Below the pieces are notes generated by a model. The model was given only the letters and a program-made list of their open reading frames with translations. It did no database searches and was not told where the DNA came from. Shown piece by piece: positions 1-12,084 of a stretch of 64,000 nt of DNA. Source of the DNA: Bacteroides sp. (lineage in GTDB: Bacteria; Bacteroidota; Bacteroidia; Bacteroidales; Muribaculaceae); NCBI GenBank assembly GCA_014801225.1, contig JAAVEO010000010.1, positions 2,935-66,934 on the forward strand, given 5' to 3'. Each line of letters starts with the position of its first letter. The stretch's first letter is position 1. Position numbers and translations under genes: made by a program.

Positions 1-2777
1 CGCATGAAGGTTGCCATAGCCTCTTCGGCAAGAGCCTCGGTGAGTCGTTCGTTGTCAAGTTTACCATACTCTTCCTCAGTGAAGGGAAGTTCGATTGCCA
101 ATGACTTGCGTACCTGCTCGTCAAGTTCGGCATAACCGCCGGGATATTTACGGCCCGCGATATCGGCGGCAACATCATAAATCATGTTGGCGATATCTGT
201 GCCGATACGCTCTCCCTTGAGGGCGTTCTGACGACGGCCATACACACCCTTACGCTGGGCATTCATCACATCGTCATACTCCACAAGGCGTTTACGGATA
301 CCGAAGTTGTTCTCCTCCACACGCTTCTGGGCATTCTCGATAGATTTGGTCACCATCTTCGATTCGATCATATCTCCTTCCTCGAAGCCAAGACGGTCGA
401 GTGTCTTCACGATTCGCTCATTGGCGAAGAGACGCATCACGGTATCCTCGAACGATACGAAGAACACGGAGCTGCCCGGGTCGCCCTGACGACCGGCACG
501 GCCTCGGAGCTGACGGTCTACACGACGTGACTCATGACGCTCTGTGCCGATAATGGCCAGACCTCCGGCATCTTTCACCTCTTTTGGAAGCTTGATATCC
601 GTACCACGACCCGCCATGTTGGTAGCGATGGTCACAGTGCCGGGTTTGCCGGCCTGAGCTACGATCTCAGCCTCCTTCTGGTGATACTTGGCGTTGAGCA
701 CCTGATGAGGAATACGACGAAGTTTGAGCATCTTGGAGAGAAGTTCGGAAATCTCCACGGATGTTGTGCCGACGAGGACGGGACGCCCGATCTTCACCAT
801 ATCCTCCACTTCCTGGATTACGGCTGCGTATTTCTCTTTCTTGGTGCGATATACGCGGTCGTTCATATCATTGCGGAGCACGGGGCGGTTGGTAGGAATC
901 TCCACTACCTCGAGCTTATAGATATCGTAGAACTCGCCCGCCTCTGTCATGGCGGTACCGGTCATACCGGCGAGTTTGCGATACATTCGGAAATAGTTCT
1001 GCAATGTGATGGTGGCGTAAGTCTGGGTGGCAGCCTCTACCTTCACACCCTCCTTGGCCTCGATAGCCTGATGCAGACCATCGGAATAGCGGCGACCCTC
1101 CATGATACGGCCGGTCTGCTCATCCACGATCTTCACCTTGTTATCGTCGATCACATACTCCACCTCCTTGTCGAAGAGTGTATATGCCTTCAGAAGCTGG
1201 TTGACGGTATGTACACGCTCAGCTTTAACAGAGTAGTTCTGAAGAAGGTTATCTTTTTTCTCCTGCTTCTCCTCGGCAGTGATATCCTCTGTATCAATCT
1301 GAGAGAGCTGAGCCGCGATATCAGGGAGTACGAAAAATTCGGGATCCTCGTTATAGCCTGTCAATACCTCTATACCCTTATCGGTAAGCTCGATGGAGTG
1401 GTTCTTCTCGTCGATTACGAAGAAGAGAGGCTCCACAGCCTTGGGCATCTCGCGGTTGTTGTCTTGCATATATTTGGCCTCCACCTTGAGTAGAAGCTGC
1501 TTGATACCCTCCTCGCTGAGATAGCGGATGAGAGGGCCGTGCTTCGGGAGAGCCTTGTAGACGCGGAAGAGTGCCAGACCTCCCTCCTCGAGAAGCTGCT
1601 CGGGAGTGAGAGGTTTTTTACCCTCCTCTTTCTTATCGTATTTCGCCACCTTCTCGGGGTCGCCGCTCATAGCGGCATTGATCTTCTCCTTAGCTTCGAG
1701 AAGAAGGCCTTGGGCGAGTTTGCGCTGAGCGTTGACTACCTTCTCTACGTTACCCTTGAACTCATTGAACATCTGGTCGTCTCCCTTGGGCACGGGACCG
1801 GAGATAATAAGCGGAGTACGGGCATCGTCGATAAGTACGGAGTCCACCTCATCCACAATTGCATAATAGTGCTGGTCGCGCTGCACGAGGTCCTGCGTCT
1901 GTGTGGCCATATTATCGCGCAGATAGTCGAAACCGAATTCGTTGTTGGTACCGAAAGTGATATCCGAACGATATGCACGGCGACGTTCCTCGGAGTTAGG
2001 TTCTGTCTTGTCGATACAGTCCACGGTCAGACCATGGAACTGATACAATGGGCCCATCCATTCGGAGTCACGCTTGGCCAGATAATCGTTGACCGTCACT
2101 ACGTGTACACCCTCACCTGTGAGGGCATTGAGGAATACGGGGAGTGTAGCCACGAGAGTCTTACCCTCTCCGGTAGCCATCTCCGCGATATTGTTGGAAG
2201 CCTTGTGTCCGTCAAACATTCCGTGGAGCACCATGCCGCCGATAAGCTGCACATCATAATGCACCATGTCCCATGTCATGAGGTTGCCGCCGGCAAGCCA
2301 TGAATTACGGTATACCGCTTTGTCGCCCTGGATGCTCACGAAGTCTTTACCCTGACCGGCGAGTTCGCGGTCGGCATCGCTGGCGGTCACTTCTATAAGT
2401 TCATTGTTGGCGAATCGACGTGCAGTCTCCTTTACTACAGCAAATACCGTAGGGAGTGCTGCATCAAGTTTACGGGCATACATATCGAAACATTCGTCGC
2501 GAAGCTCGTCGATACGCTTCCAGAGAGGCTCGCGTTTATCGTATTCAAGAGTCTCGATCTCCTGACGTATCTCGGCCATCTGATCCTTATAGTTCTTGGC
2601 CTCGCCGCGAATGTCATCGCGGATGATATTGATACGCTCACGCAGCTCATCATTACTGATGTTGCGGATTTCTTCCGAGATCGGGTTGATCTCTTTCTGG
2701 AGGCGTTCCCAAAGCGGGCGCACTGCGCGCTCGCTCTGGTCGCCAAAGATTTTTTTGAATATGTTGCTGAATCCCAT
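1..2777 (-). CDS. secA: Preprotein translocase subunit SecA (C-terminus runs off the left edge)
   Basis: Minus-strand translation from ATG at 2777 gives [49 protein letters not shown]..., typical Bacteroidetes SecA; open to window start. Confidence 0.93.
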   Translation of the reverse strand, partial: MGFSNIFKKIFGDQSERAVRPLWERLQKEINPISEEIRNISNDELRERINIIRDDIRGEAKNYKDQMAEIRQEIETLEYDKREPLWKRIDELRDECFDMYARKLDAALPTVFAVVKETARRFANNELIEVTASDADRELAGQGKDFVSIQGDKAVYRNSWLAGGNLMTWDMVHYDVQLIGGMVLHGMFDGHKASNNIAEMATGEGKTLVATLPVFLNALTGEGVHVVTVNDYLAKRDSEWMGPLYQFHGLTVDCIDKTEPNSEERRRAYRSDITFGTNNEFGFDYLRDNMATQTQDLVQRDQHYYAIVDEVDSVLIDDARTPLIISGPVPKGDDQMFNEFKGNVEKVVNAQRKLAQGLLLEAKEKINAAMSGDPEKVAKYDKKEEGKKPLTPEQLLEEGGLALFRVYKALPKHGPLIRYLSEEGIKQLLLKVEAKYMQDNNREMPKAVEPLFFVIDEKNHSIELTDKGIEVLTGYNEDPEFFVLPDIAAQLSQIDTEDITAEEKQEKKDNLLQNYSVKAERVHTVNQLLKAYTLFDKEVEYVIDDNKVKIVDEQTGRIMEGRRYSDGLHQAIEAKEGVKVEAATQTYATITLQNYFRMYRKLAGMTGTAMTEAGEFYDIYKLEVVEIPTNRPVLRNDMNDRVYRTKKEKYAAVIQEVEDMVKIGRPVLVGTTSVEISELLSKMLKLRRIPHQVLNAKYHQKEAEIVAQAGKPGTVTIATNMAGRGTDIKLPKEVKDAGGLAIIGTERHESRRVDRQLRGRAGRQGDPGSSVFFVSFEDTVMRLFANERIVKTLDRLGFEEGDMIESKMVTKSIENAQKRVEENNFGIRKRLVEYDDVMNAQRKGVYGRRQNALKGERIGTDIANMIYDVAADIAGRKYPGGYAELDEQVRKSLAIELPFTEEEYGKLDNERLTEALAEEAMATFM

Positions 2778-2877
2778 TATATTGGGGGGTTAAATATTAT
2801 TTCTTATTGATGGTTTTATCGCGCAAATATAGTGAAATGGAGCGAGATAGCGAAATCTCAGACTGAAAAAAAGATGC

Positions 2878-4455
2878 TCAGAGACTCAGCGGGCGCTCCG
2901 TGATGCCGTTCGGAGCGCGAATGCGCAATGTAGATGTCACGGTAGGGGCGAGTTTCACAGCCTCTACTGTGTTGCCTATCACCTTTGGTTCCACTCCTGG
3001 AGCCATGATGAAGGCGGGGGTCAGAATCATTGACGAACGCACGGGCTTCTTCTCCACCGGAAAACGGAGATCATCGCTCACTGTCCATCCCGGCGAGAAC
3101 TCTACGAAGATATCTCCGCAGTTCTTCGGGTCGGTAGCGAGACGAAGCGACTCAAGCGACGCTGAGGAAATACTTAATATTTCCGGTAGGGTATATGCGT
3201 CGGCCACACCGCTCATCTTGCAGAGGAAGGTGCGGGCATCGTCGGCTACATCGGCCGGCGAAAGGCGTTTACCCTCGATTACGCCGTGATCGAGATATAT
3301 ATGCCCGTTGTAATAAGAATCTATATAATCAGCATTACCGTGCTTGGCCGAGAGATAGGAGTTGAGAAGCGATGTGGCTCGCTTCACACTGAATTCTCCC
3401 GACGGAATGCGATAGGCCGCATCATCCGTCACGGCATCATCATAATATCCTGTGCCTGTGAGATAGATTAGTGCATTATCAAGCCCCACACTCTTCTCTA
3501 TGGCATCGAAGAGACGACCTAACTGAGAGTCAAGGCGCAGATAAGTGTCCTCAAGTTCCAGACGGAAATCTCCATCCTTCACATATTTGTATGGAGCGGC
3601 CGTATAGGCCACATTAAGCATATCTATGGCATCGCCGCGCTTCCCGAGATTCATACCCTGGAGGCAGTCGATAGCCAGATCCGTCACCTCCGTATTGACA
3701 AGAGGGGAGGACATGAACATTCGGTATACATTCCTGTCGGAAGTGGGGAAAGTATATCGGAAAGGATAAATGCGTTTCTGTGCCGGCAAGCCGGGATAGC
3801 GCTCCAGAGGGAGCGACGGTTTCCATTGCATCGTGTCGATGCGATTGGCCAGCGGCCGGTTGTAATTGCGCGTATTCACAGCGCCTGGCACATCATGATA
3901 ATATGTGGATGTAGCCCATTTGCCGGTGTTCTCGTTGAGCCAGATGGCGCAATTTCCTGCATGTCCGGCCATGATTACGGCCTGCTGCGGATCGGGCGCT
4001 ATGGAATACACTGCGCTCACTCCGGCTCCGTCAATGGCCACCTCATCGCTGATAGTGGAGAGACGCAAGGCTGCGGGTGAGAAAGTCTCGGTAGTGAAAT
4101 TGCCGATAGCTTCCGGATCTTCCAGCGGTGCTGAGGCCTGCTTGGTAGAGGGACGGTAGACATTTGCGGAGGGCACACCGGTAGCGTTGGGATAGTTGCC
4201 GGTGAAAGCAATCGCAGTGGCATTTACGGCATCCAACCCTTTCGCTTTGAAGTCTACATCGCGCATGTACACACCATCCTTCATCAGGCGTTTGAATCCC
4301 TTCTCTCCGAAAAGGCTCTGAAGATATTCGAGATAGTCGCTGCGGAGCTGATCCACTACGATGCCTACCACGAGCTTCGGGCGGGAGGGATCGGCCATGA
4401 TGACGGTGTTTAGCCCGACAAGACCGAATATGACGGAGGTGATTAATCTGTTCAT
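2878..4455 (-). CDS. Alkaline phosphatase-family / type I phosphodiesterase-nucleotide pyrophosphatase-like protein
   Basis: 525-aa ORF with signal peptide and 'PKLVVGIVVDQLRSDYL' N-terminal metal-site-like motif. Confidence 0.8.
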   Translation of the reverse strand: MNRLITSVIFGLVGLNTVIMADPSRPKLVVGIVVDQLRSDYLEYLQSLFGEKGFKRLMKDGVYMRDVDFKAKGLDAVNATAIAFTGNYPNATGVPSANVYRPSTKQASAPLEDPEAIGNFTTETFSPAALRLSTISDEVAIDGAGVSAVYSIAPDPQQAVIMAGHAGNCAIWLNENTGKWATSTYYHDVPGAVNTRNYNRPLANRIDTMQWKPSLPLERYPGLPAQKRIYPFRYTFPTSDRNVYRMFMSSPLVNTEVTDLAIDCLQGMNLGKRGDAIDMLNVAYTAAPYKYVKDGDFRLELEDTYLRLDSQLGRLFDAIEKSVGLDNALIYLTGTGYYDDAVTDDAAYRIPSGEFSVKRATSLLNSYLSAKHGNADYIDSYYNGHIYLDHGVIEGKRLSPADVADDARTFLCKMSGVADAYTLPEILSISSASLESLRLATDPKNCGDIFVEFSPGWTVSDDLRFPVEKKPVRSSMILTPAFIMAPGVEPKVIGNTVEAVKLAPTVTSTLRIRAPNGITERPLSL

Positions 4456-5753
4456 TTTGTTCTGCGTCCGGACTTCCCTTTTCTGCCTCGGCGCGGAGCC
4501 GATGAAGGAAGTTGCCCGGTGAATTTATAACTATTTCTACGCGAGTTTATTGCGTAGCTTATGCTCAGCACTACTGTAGCGGCAGCCAAAGGAAATATCG
4601 CCGGATTGGCCACCTGATGCTGAAAGGGCCATACTATAAGCATACAGCTTACGGCTACAATATCATAGTAAGCTACCGCTAAGGCAGCAGGGCGAGTCAC
4701 TCGCCACCATAGACATACAGCTGCTATAAGTTGAAGGGGATTGAGCCATAGCACAAGGATATTGGGCGACGTGGCCTCGTGAGAAGAGAAGAATACGAGG
4801 AAGAAGCTTACACATCCGATGGCTCCGATGATCAGATAGAAGAGAGAGTAGAACCAACGGGTCACGTTACGGCGTATACAATCGATAGTCGCTACGAAAA
4901 GCGATACTGCCGCCAGGGCAATCGTTGCGGCAAGAGGTGTGAGCAGGGGAGAGGTAGGCCCGAGTGTGGCGTCTTCGCTCCCTTCGTTGAGCACCCTTGT
5001 GGCGCGTATGAGTGGACGTCCGTCCGGCAACCTGGCTGTGGAGGCCTTGCGCATCATCTCCATTGGTACAAACATCTCCTCTTTCCCTTTCAGAGTATAA
5101 TCGAGGCCCGAGCCGAGAGCGAGATCTATACCGAATTGGTACCAGGGATAATTCTTGTGGTAATGACGCATCTCTGTGCGGAATGTGCCGTAACTGATAC
5201 TGTCACTGTAGATTACAGGACCTCCGGCTACGGAGTCGATACGGTCAAGGATACGTGTGGCGCAATTATCCTTCACATAGTTGTAGCGGTAACGCCGGTT
5301 CTCCGGAAGAGCCTCCTCCTGAAGCATTGAGCGAAGGCGCCCTACTTCCTCCGGAGTGAGATTAAGCTCCTGCTCCACTACGCGGCGTCTTTGTCCGATA
5401 TATTCCGGCATAAACCATGCGAAAGGATAGCCGGCAAGAAGATAGTCGGTCTCTCCCTTCACAAAGCGGTAGATAAAGTTGGGCTCATGGAAGTCGAATA
5501 CGCCGTAGTTCCATACGGAGTCGGTATATTCATCCTGTATGCGTAGAGCCTCGTGGCCACATAGCTCATACACTTCCGAACCGGGCCAACATGTGATAAG
5601 ACTCGCACGCAGGTGCTCGTCTTGTGTGGTGCGTGCCGAAGCCGGCGAGGCCACGGCACACATAAACAGCCATACGAGAGCCAAAGCGGCAATTACCGTT
5701 CGGGCTCTTCGTATGTGCCTATGGGTTGAACGATTCGTTCCGAGGTAAGTCAT
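4452..5753 (-). CDS. DUF4105-type (Lnb N-terminal periplasmic domain) membrane protein
   Basis: ORF extends to 5903 but that overlaps asnS; start at MTYLGTNRS (5753) fits better. 'LITCWPGSEVYELCGHEALRIQD...WNYGVFDF' motif plus C-terminal TM segments. Confidence 0.75.
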   Translation of the reverse strand: MTYLGTNRSTHRHIRRARTVIAALALVWLFMCAVASPASARTTQDEHLRASLITCWPGSEVYELCGHEALRIQDEYTDSVWNYGVFDFHEPNFIYRFVKGETDYLLAGYPFAWFMPEYIGQRRRVVEQELNLTPEEVGRLRSMLQEEALPENRRYRYNYVKDNCATRILDRIDSVAGGPVIYSDSISYGTFRTEMRHYHKNYPWYQFGIDLALGSGLDYTLKGKEEMFVPMEMMRKASTARLPDGRPLIRATRVLNEGSEDATLGPTSPLLTPLAATIALAAVSLFVATIDCIRRNVTRWFYSLFYLIIGAIGCVSFFLVFFSSHEATSPNILVLWLNPLQLIAAVCLWWRVTRPAALAVAYYDIVAVSCMLIVWPFQHQVANPAIFPLAAATVVLSISYAINSRRNSYKFTGQLPSSAPRRGRKGKSGRRTK

Positions 5754-5755
5754 GC

Positions 5756-7153
5756 TTAGAATTCGCAATTCTTGGGGTAGCGGGGGAAGGGGATTACGTC
5801 GCGGATATTCTGCATACCGGTCACGAAGAGCACAAGGCGCTCGAAACCGAGACCGAATCCGGAGTGGGGCACTGAACCGAAACGGCGGGTATCCATGTAC
5901 CAATCCATTCCTGTCAGACCCAGTTCCTCCACACGCTTGTTGAGCTTCTCGAAGCTCTCCTCACGCTGGCTGCCGCCGATAATCTCGCCGATTTTCGGGA
6001 AGAGTACGTCCATGGCGCGTACTGTCTTGCCATCCTCGTTGAGCTTCATATAGAAAGCCTTGATCTCCTTGGGATAATCGGTGAGGATAACGGGCTTCTT
6101 GAAGTGTTCCTCCACAAGAAAACGCTCGTGCTCGCTGGCAAGGTCGACACCCCAATATACCGGGAATTCGAATTTTTTACCGCTCTCTTCAAGGATACGG
6201 ATACCCTCGGTGTAGGGGAGACGTACGAACTCGTTCTCCACTACGAAGCGCAGACGGCTTGTAAGCTCTTTGTCGAAATGCTCCTCAAGGAAGGCGATAT
6301 CATCAGCACAATGCTCGAGAGCGTAGTTGATGCAATATTTGATGAATTCCTCAGCGAGATCCATATTGTCCTCGATCTCGTAGAAGGCCATCTCAGGCTC
6401 GATCATCCAGAATTCCGAGAGGTGGCGGGGAGTATTGGAGTTCTCGGCACGGAATGTAGGGCCGAAGGTATAGATGCATCCAAGTGCTGTGGCGCCGAGC
6501 TCTCCCTCAAGCTGTCCGGAGACAGTGAGGTTGGCCTGACGTCCGAAGAAATCCTCGTTGTAGTTGATCTTTCCGTCTTCGCCTTTGGGGAGATCGTTAA
6601 GGTCGAGTGTAGTCACCTGGAACATTGCGCCTGCACCCTCGCAGTCGGAAGCTGTGATAAGGGGAGTATGGAAATAGTAGAATCCCTTATCGTTGAAAAA
6701 TTTATGCACTGCATAAGCCAGAGCGTGGCGAATGCGGAGCACAGCTCCGAAAGTATTGGTGCGCGGACGCAGATGAGCTATCTCACGGAGAAACTCAAGG
6801 GAGTGGCCCTTCTTCTGGAGAGGATATTCAGCGGGATCGGCTGTGCCGTAGATCTCAAGCTCGTCGGCCTGTACTTCTACATTCTGCCCTTTACCCTGGG
6901 ATTCCACCAAAGTGCCTTGCACATGGATGGAGCTGCCTGTAGTGACAGCACGAAGCTGATCCTCGGAGAAGCGGGAGAGATCGAACACAATCTGGAGATT
7001 ATTGATGGTGGATCCGTCGTTGAGAGCTACAAACTGTACGTTCTTGTTGCCACGGCGGGTGCGCACCCAGCCCTTCACGTCGACCTTCTTACCTACGAGA
7101 GCATCATGCTGCTTGAAGGTCTCGGCCACGGTAAGACGTTTGATCTTTTCCAT
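5756..7153 (-). CDS. asnS: Asparagine--tRNA ligase
   Basis: Class II aaRS motifs, anticodon-binding OB fold, C-term '[29 protein letters not shown]'. Confidence 0.96.
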   Translation of the reverse strand: MEKIKRLTVAETFKQHDALVGKKVDVKGWVRTRRGNKNVQFVALNDGSTINNLQIVFDLSRFSEDQLRAVTTGSSIHVQGTLVESQGKGQNVEVQADELEIYGTADPAEYPLQKKGHSLEFLREIAHLRPRTNTFGAVLRIRHALAYAVHKFFNDKGFYYFHTPLITASDCEGAGAMFQVTTLDLNDLPKGEDGKINYNEDFFGRQANLTVSGQLEGELGATALGCIYTFGPTFRAENSNTPRHLSEFWMIEPEMAFYEIEDNMDLAEEFIKYCINYALEHCADDIAFLEEHFDKELTSRLRFVVENEFVRLPYTEGIRILEESGKKFEFPVYWGVDLASEHERFLVEEHFKKPVILTDYPKEIKAFYMKLNEDGKTVRAMDVLFPKIGEIIGGSQREESFEKLNKRVEELGLTGMDWYMDTRRFGSVPHSGFGLGFERLVLFVTGMQNIRDVIPFPRYPKNCEF

Positions 7154-7259
7154 TTCAGTGTTTTGTTTTATCAATATTGAATCCGGATTCCGGGAAAGGG
7201 GGAGCCTCCATCCGATGAGGTGGAGGCTTCCCCTCTCGTGTAACCGGTAATTATGCTAA

Positions 7260-8903
7260 TTATTCGAAAGCTCCCATGCGGAGGTAGTTCACCTCTTCCT
7301 GAGTGAGGTAACGCCAGCGTCCGCGGGGAAGGTTCTTCTTGGTGAGGCCGGCGAAGTATACGCGGTCAAGTTTAGTGACGCGATATCCGAGGCTCTCGAA
7401 GATACGGCGTACGATACGATTGCGACCGGAGTGGATCTCGATACCTGCCTGATTGCGGTCGGTATCGCTCACGTAGGAGATAGCATCAGCATGGATCTCG
7501 CCATCCTCAAGCTCGATACCGTCGGCGATGCGCTGCATATCCTCTTCGGTGATATCCTTATCTGTCCATACGTGATAGATCTTCTTCTTTACAAATTTGG
7601 GGTGAGTGAGCTTGGAAGCCAAGTCTCCGTCGTTGGTAAGAAGGAGCACACCGGTAGTGTTACGGTCGAGACGGCCTACAGGATAGATACGTTCCTGACA
7701 TGCATTCTTCACGAGATCAAGTACTGTGAGACGGCCGTTGGGATCATCGCTTGTAGTCACACAATCTTTAGGCTTGTTGAGAAGCACATAGCATTTACGC
7801 TCGGGAGTCACCACTTTGTCATCGTACTCCACTACATCGTTGCGTGAAATCTTGGTGCCGAGTTCGGTGACTACTTCTCCGTTCACCTTCACTTTTCCTC
7901 CGGTGATATATTCATCGGCCTCGCGACGCGAGCAGATACCAGCGTTGGCCATATATTTGTTCAGACGGATCTGTGCTTCGGGATCGATATCCTCCAGAAC
8001 ATAATCGATCTGTTTGGGACGCGGAGTGAATTTCATTCCGCCATTCTGCTGCTTGTTGTTGCGGTTGAAGTTGCCGCGCTGATTGTTACGGTTCTGTCCG
8101 TATCCGCCTTGCTGGCGATTCTGGCCATATCCTCCCTGACGATTCTGGCCATAATTGTTCTGACGATTCTGACCGTATCCGCCCTGCTGACCATCCTGAT
8201 TGAAGCCCTGCTGACGGTTCTGTCCGTATCCCCCTTGCTGGCGGTTCTGACCGTAACCATTCTGCTGACGGTTCTGACCATATCCATTCTGCTGACGGTT
8301 CTGACCGTATCCATTCTGCTGGCGGTTCTGACCGTAACCATTCTGCTGACGGTTCTGACCGTAACCGCCCTGCTGACGGTTCTGACCATATCCGCCCTGC
8401 TGACGGTTCTGACCGTAACCGCCCTGCTGACGGTTCTGACCGTAACCATTCTGCTGACGGTTCTGACCATATCCCCCCTGACGGTTCTGACCATAGTTGC
8501 CACGGGGTTGATACTGACGGGGTTGATAGCCGCCCTCATTGTGATTGTCGGAGCCCTGAGCATCGTTTGAGGCTGAGTCTGAAGTCTTGGAAGCTTCAGA
8601 GGGATCTGTGGTCTGCTGATAGGGGCGAGGCTGATAAGAGCTCTGCTGGGTATAATGAGAATTGTAACGGCTCTGTCCGTAGGAGTTTCCCTGACGGTTC
8701 TGATTATAGCCATACTGACGAGGCTGGTACCCTGTGGAAGGGCGATCCTGTGCGTCGGAGGTGGAATTGGACTGAGAAGGATAACCTACCTTCTCATAAC
8801 GGTTGTCGTGTTCCCCGAGGTCGGACGTTGTCTGATTGATACCTGCGCTGATACGCGGGCGTTTGGGTTTCTTGTCTGCTTCCATTGTTTGGTTTTCTGT
8901 CAT
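7260..8903 (-). CDS. rRNA pseudouridine synthase (RsuA/RluB family) with long Q/N/G-rich repeat N-terminus
   Basis: S4 domain 'IRLNKYMANAGICSRREADEYI' and catalytic 'GRLDRNTTGVLLLTNDGDL'; N-terminus carries many YGQNRQQ(G/N)G repeats. Start chosen at MTENQTMEADKK. Confidence 0.9.
   Translation of the reverse strand: MTENQTMEADKKPKRPRISAGINQTTSDLGEHDNRYEKVGYPSQSNSTSDAQDRPSTGYQPRQYGYNQNRQGNSYGQSRYNSHYTQQSSYQPRPYQQTTDPSEASKTSDSASNDAQGSDNHNEGGYQPRQYQPRGNYGQNRQGGYGQNRQQNGYGQNRQQGGYGQNRQQGGYGQNRQQGGYGQNRQQNGYGQNRQQNGYGQNRQQNGYGQNRQQNGYGQNRQQGGYGQNRQQGFNQDGQQGGYGQNRQNNYGQNRQGGYGQNRQQGGYGQNRNNQRGNFNRNNKQQNGGMKFTPRPKQIDYVLEDIDPEAQIRLNKYMANAGICSRREADEYITGGKVKVNGEVVTELGTKISRNDVVEYDDKVVTPERKCYVLLNKPKDCVTTSDDPNGRLTVLDLVKNACQERIYPVGRLDRNTTGVLLLTNDGDLASKLTHPKFVKKKIYHVWTDKDITEEDMQRIADGIELEDGEIHADAISYVSDTDRNQAGIEIHSGRNRIVRRIFESLGYRVTKLDRVYFAGLTKKNLPRGRWRYLTQEEVNYLRMGAFE
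8095..8510 (-). repeat. In-frame ~27-bp tandem repeats coding for (N/G)GYGQNRQQ
   Basis: Repeated 'ctgacggttctgaccgtatcc(a/g)ttctg' units visible directly. Confidence 0.9.
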
Positions 8904-9180
8904 TTTGCGCCGCTGAACATCTCTGCCCAATCCGAAGCGCAAATTTGATGAGGTTTTCTAACTGTTAAGAATTCTTATATGTTTTTGTGGTATTTCTCTA
9001 AAAACAGTCTGCCGTCTATAGCGGGGCGGCAGCCGTGAGCTTTTGCACATGGTCACATTGTGACGTCAATCCCGGCATTCGCATCCGAGAATCATTCACA
9101 ATGTGCCGCAAAAATACAAATAATATCGCAAATAGCGAAATTAATCAAAAAAAATCTATCCCCTCGCATCGTAGAGCGGA

Positions 9181-10506
9181 TTATTTTTTCCGGAAAAGGT
9201 CGTGATATATGATATCGGTAGCTCCTGTCATCGCGCTGATATAGTCGCCCGCACTCTTTCCACGTCGTTCGCGCTCCTCAGTGTCAAGACGCAATCTTTC
9301 TGCCATACCGGTGAAATCCCGGGCGCTCGCCACTGCTATCCCTCCTCCGTTGGCCTTGAGATCTTCCGCCTCGGCGAAACGATGATGGTTGGGCCCGTAG
9401 ATTACGGGAATTCCCCATGCGGCTGCTTCGTTGATGTTATGGATCCCGACTCCGAATCCACCACCCACGTATGCTATGTCGGCATAGGCGTATGCGGAGG
9501 AGAGAAGCCCGAAACAATCGATAATCAATACTCTGGCATTCTTCCCGGCCTCGGGGTACTGTTCCATCTCACTTTTGAGTACGGCTTCTCCCTCGCCTCC
9601 GAAAAGCTGTTTGAGTTTGTTCAAGCGGACTTTGTCGAATTCATGCGGAGCTATGATGGCTTTGACGTCTTTGTGCTCATTGAGCCATGGGGCATAGACC
9701 GCCTCATCCGCCGGCCAGCTGCTTCCGGCTATGAATACCGGAGATTTATCCTTACGGTCGGATTTTTTACCTACGAATCTTTCAAGCACATCGATACGGC
9801 GTGCCGAATCGCGGATATGGGCCACGCGGTCAAAGCGTGTGTCGCCGGCCACAGTGACATTCTCCAATCCGATTCCGGCCAGCAATATTCTGCTCTCTTC
9901 ATTCTGCACATAAATATGGGTGAGCCAGTGCAACCATCCTGCATACCATGAACTACGTTTGCGGAAGAAAGCCTGGTCCTTGCGGAAAAGAGCGGAAATC
10001 AGATAAGAGGGTATGCCGCGTCGCGATAGTTCCTTAAGGTAACCTCTCCAAAGTTCGTATTTCACGAATATCGCCATGGAAGGACGCACGATGTCAAGAA
10101 ATCGTGCGGCGGCGCCGGGCACATCGAGAGGAAGATAGCAGATAAGATCGGCCAAAAGATAATTCTTTCTTACCTCGTAGCCCGAAGGGGAGAAGAAGGT
10201 GAGTAGGATTTTTTTCTCGGGTTGATCTGTCTTGAGGCGTTCGATGAGGGTACGCCCCTGTTCGAATTCTCCGAGTGAGGCGCAGTGAATCCAAATATAA
10301 CCTCCCTCCGGAGCTATACTTTCGCGTAATATATGCCAGGAGTCGTTGAGTCCGCCGTTGAGTAAACGAGCTTTACCTCCTCCCAACGCGGCTATACGGA
10401 TCCCCAGTCGGTAAAGGGGAAGGCCGATGCCATAGCCGAGGGGTTCCAACACCCTTCGGCCGGCATCGGCCATTCTTTTTCTTGTCGATGATTTACGATC
10501 TGTCAT
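9181..10506 (-). CDS. waaA: 3-deoxy-D-manno-octulosonic acid transferase
   Basis: '[25 protein letters not shown]', '[30 protein letters not shown]' typical of KdtA/WaaA; start at [11 protein letters not shown] overlaps the gltX stop. Confidence 0.92.
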   Translation of the reverse strand: MTDRKSSTRKRMADAGRRVLEPLGYGIGLPLYRLGIRIAALGGGKARLLNGGLNDSWHILRESIAPEGGYIWIHCASLGEFEQGRTLIERLKTDQPEKKILLTFFSPSGYEVRKNYLLADLICYLPLDVPGAAARFLDIVRPSMAIFVKYELWRGYLKELSRRGIPSYLISALFRKDQAFFRKRSSWYAGWLHWLTHIYVQNEESRILLAGIGLENVTVAGDTRFDRVAHIRDSARRIDVLERFVGKKSDRKDKSPVFIAGSSWPADEAVYAPWLNEHKDVKAIIAPHEFDKVRLNKLKQLFGGEGEAVLKSEMEQYPEAGKNARVLIIDCFGLLSSAYAYADIAYVGGGFGVGIHNINEAAAWGIPVIYGPNHHRFAEAEDLKANGGGIAVASARDFTGMAERLRLDTEERERRGKSAGDYISAMTGATDIIYHDLFRKK

Positions 10507-12032
10507 TTCTCCACGGGCTGGATTTTCTCGATAGCGGTGCGGAGGCGGCTCACTACCTCTTCGCGCGGCATGAGTTCGGTGATGTCGAACATGTGCGGAC
10601 CACGGCATGCTCCTACCACAGCGAGGCGGAAGGCATTCATCACATTGCCAAGGTGATAACCCTTGTCGGAGATCCATCCCAACACGATTTTCTCGGCATT
10701 GGCCGAGGTCATGTCATCGATTCCTTCAAGCACACCTATGAGCTCTTCCATGATTCGGGGGGTATCAGCGCTCCAGCGTTTCTTCACATCCTTTGCGGCA
10801 TACTCTTCGGGAGCACGGAAGAAGAAATCGGCCTGATCCCAGAGTTCTCCTACGAAGTTTACGCGACCTTTCACCATTCCTACTGCACGGGCTACGTAAT
10901 CCTTGTCAAACCCTGTCACGCCTTTCTCTTCAAGTATCGGCATGAAAAGTTCAGCCAGAGCTTCATCGTCCATTCGCATGAGATACTCATGATTGAACCA
11001 TATTCCTTTCTGATAGTCGAACTTGGCGCCGGAGCGTGAACAATGCTCGAAACTGAATTTGTCGATGAGATCCTGCATGGAGAGCAACTCTACATCATCT
11101 CCGGGATTCCATCCGAGGAGAGCAAGGAAATTTACCACAGCCTCGGGAAGATACCCTTTCTCGCGATAACCGGATGACACTTCCCCCGATTTGGGATCAT
11201 GCCATTCGAGGGGGAAGACGGGGAATCCGAGTTTGTCGCCGTCTCGTTTGGATAGCTTGCCGTTACCCACGGGCTTGAGAAGGAGAGGGAGATGTACGAA
11301 AGAGGGCATTGAGTCCTTCCATCCGAGGGCCTCGTAAAGAAGCACGTGGAGGGGGGCGGAGGGAAGCCATTCCTCACCGCGAATCACGTGAGATACCTCC
11401 ATCAGATGATCGTCGACGATATTGGCGAGGTGATATGTGGGAAGATCGTCGGCACTCTTGTAAAGCACTTTGTCATCGATAATCGAAGAGTTGATCTTCA
11501 CTTCGCCGCGGATAAGGTCGTTGACCACTACGTCGCGTCCGGGTTCGATGAGGATACGTACCACATACTGCTCCCCTGCGTCAATCAGGCGGCGCGTCTC
11601 CTCTTCGCCGAGTGTGAGGGAGTTGCGCATACGTATACGTGTAGACGCGTCATACTGGAAGTTGGGTGTTTCTTCGCGGGCCTTGTCGAGCTCTTCGGGA
11701 GTATCAAATGCTATGTAAGCTTTCCCGTCGGCAAGAAGCTGGTCTACATATTTACGATATATGTCACGACGCTCGCTCTGGCGATACGGCCCGTGAGGGC
11801 CACCCTCGCGCACTCCTTCGTCAAACTTGATGCCGAGCCATCCGAGAGCTTCGTTGATATACTCCTCCGCGCCGGGTACGAAACGACGGGAATCAGTATC
11901 CTCTATACGAAGAATCATGTCGCCCCCATGTTTGCGGGCAAAGATATAATTGTAAAGCGCTGTGCGCACTCCGCCTATATGAAGCGGGCCTGTGGGCGAC
12001 GGCGCGAATCTCACTCTTACTTTTCTTTCCAT
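10503..12032 (-). CDS. gltX: Glutamate--tRNA ligase
   Basis: '[29 protein letters not shown]' HIGH motif and 'KLSKRDGDK' KMSKS-like motif. Confidence 0.96.
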   Translation of the reverse strand: MERKVRVRFAPSPTGPLHIGGVRTALYNYIFARKHGGDMILRIEDTDSRRFVPGAEEYINEALGWLGIKFDEGVREGGPHGPYRQSERRDIYRKYVDQLLADGKAYIAFDTPEELDKAREETPNFQYDASTRIRMRNSLTLGEEETRRLIDAGEQYVVRILIEPGRDVVVNDLIRGEVKINSSIIDDKVLYKSADDLPTYHLANIVDDHLMEVSHVIRGEEWLPSAPLHVLLYEALGWKDSMPSFVHLPLLLKPVGNGKLSKRDGDKLGFPVFPLEWHDPKSGEVSSGYREKGYLPEAVVNFLALLGWNPGDDVELLSMQDLIDKFSFEHCSRSGAKFDYQKGIWFNHEYLMRMDDEALAELFMPILEEKGVTGFDKDYVARAVGMVKGRVNFVGELWDQADFFFRAPEEYAAKDVKKRWSADTPRIMEELIGVLEGIDDMTSANAEKIVLGWISDKGYHLGNVMNAFRLAVVGACRGPHMFDITELMPREEVVSRLRTAIEKIQPVEK

Positions 12033-12084
12033 AAGTGTGGTATATTATACTGCTATAAGTATGTTTTTATCGTGTATAGGTATG

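Noticed and set aside
534-1493. 319-aa plus-strand ORF (and the 254-aa ORF 1539..2303)
   Set aside because: Antisense to secA; the open frame follows from codon bias of the true gene, and the translation has no recognisable domain.
6104-7180. 358-aa plus-strand ORF
   Set aside because: Antisense to asnS, which is unambiguous on the minus strand.
8095-8510. Possible CRISPR array
   Set aside because: Units are contiguous, in frame and coding; there are no unique spacers and no cas genes in the window.
8109-8570. Repetitive 'LTVLTVTILL' membrane-like ORF
   Set aside because: Out-of-frame antisense shadow of the YGQNRQQ repeats in the pseudouridine synthase.
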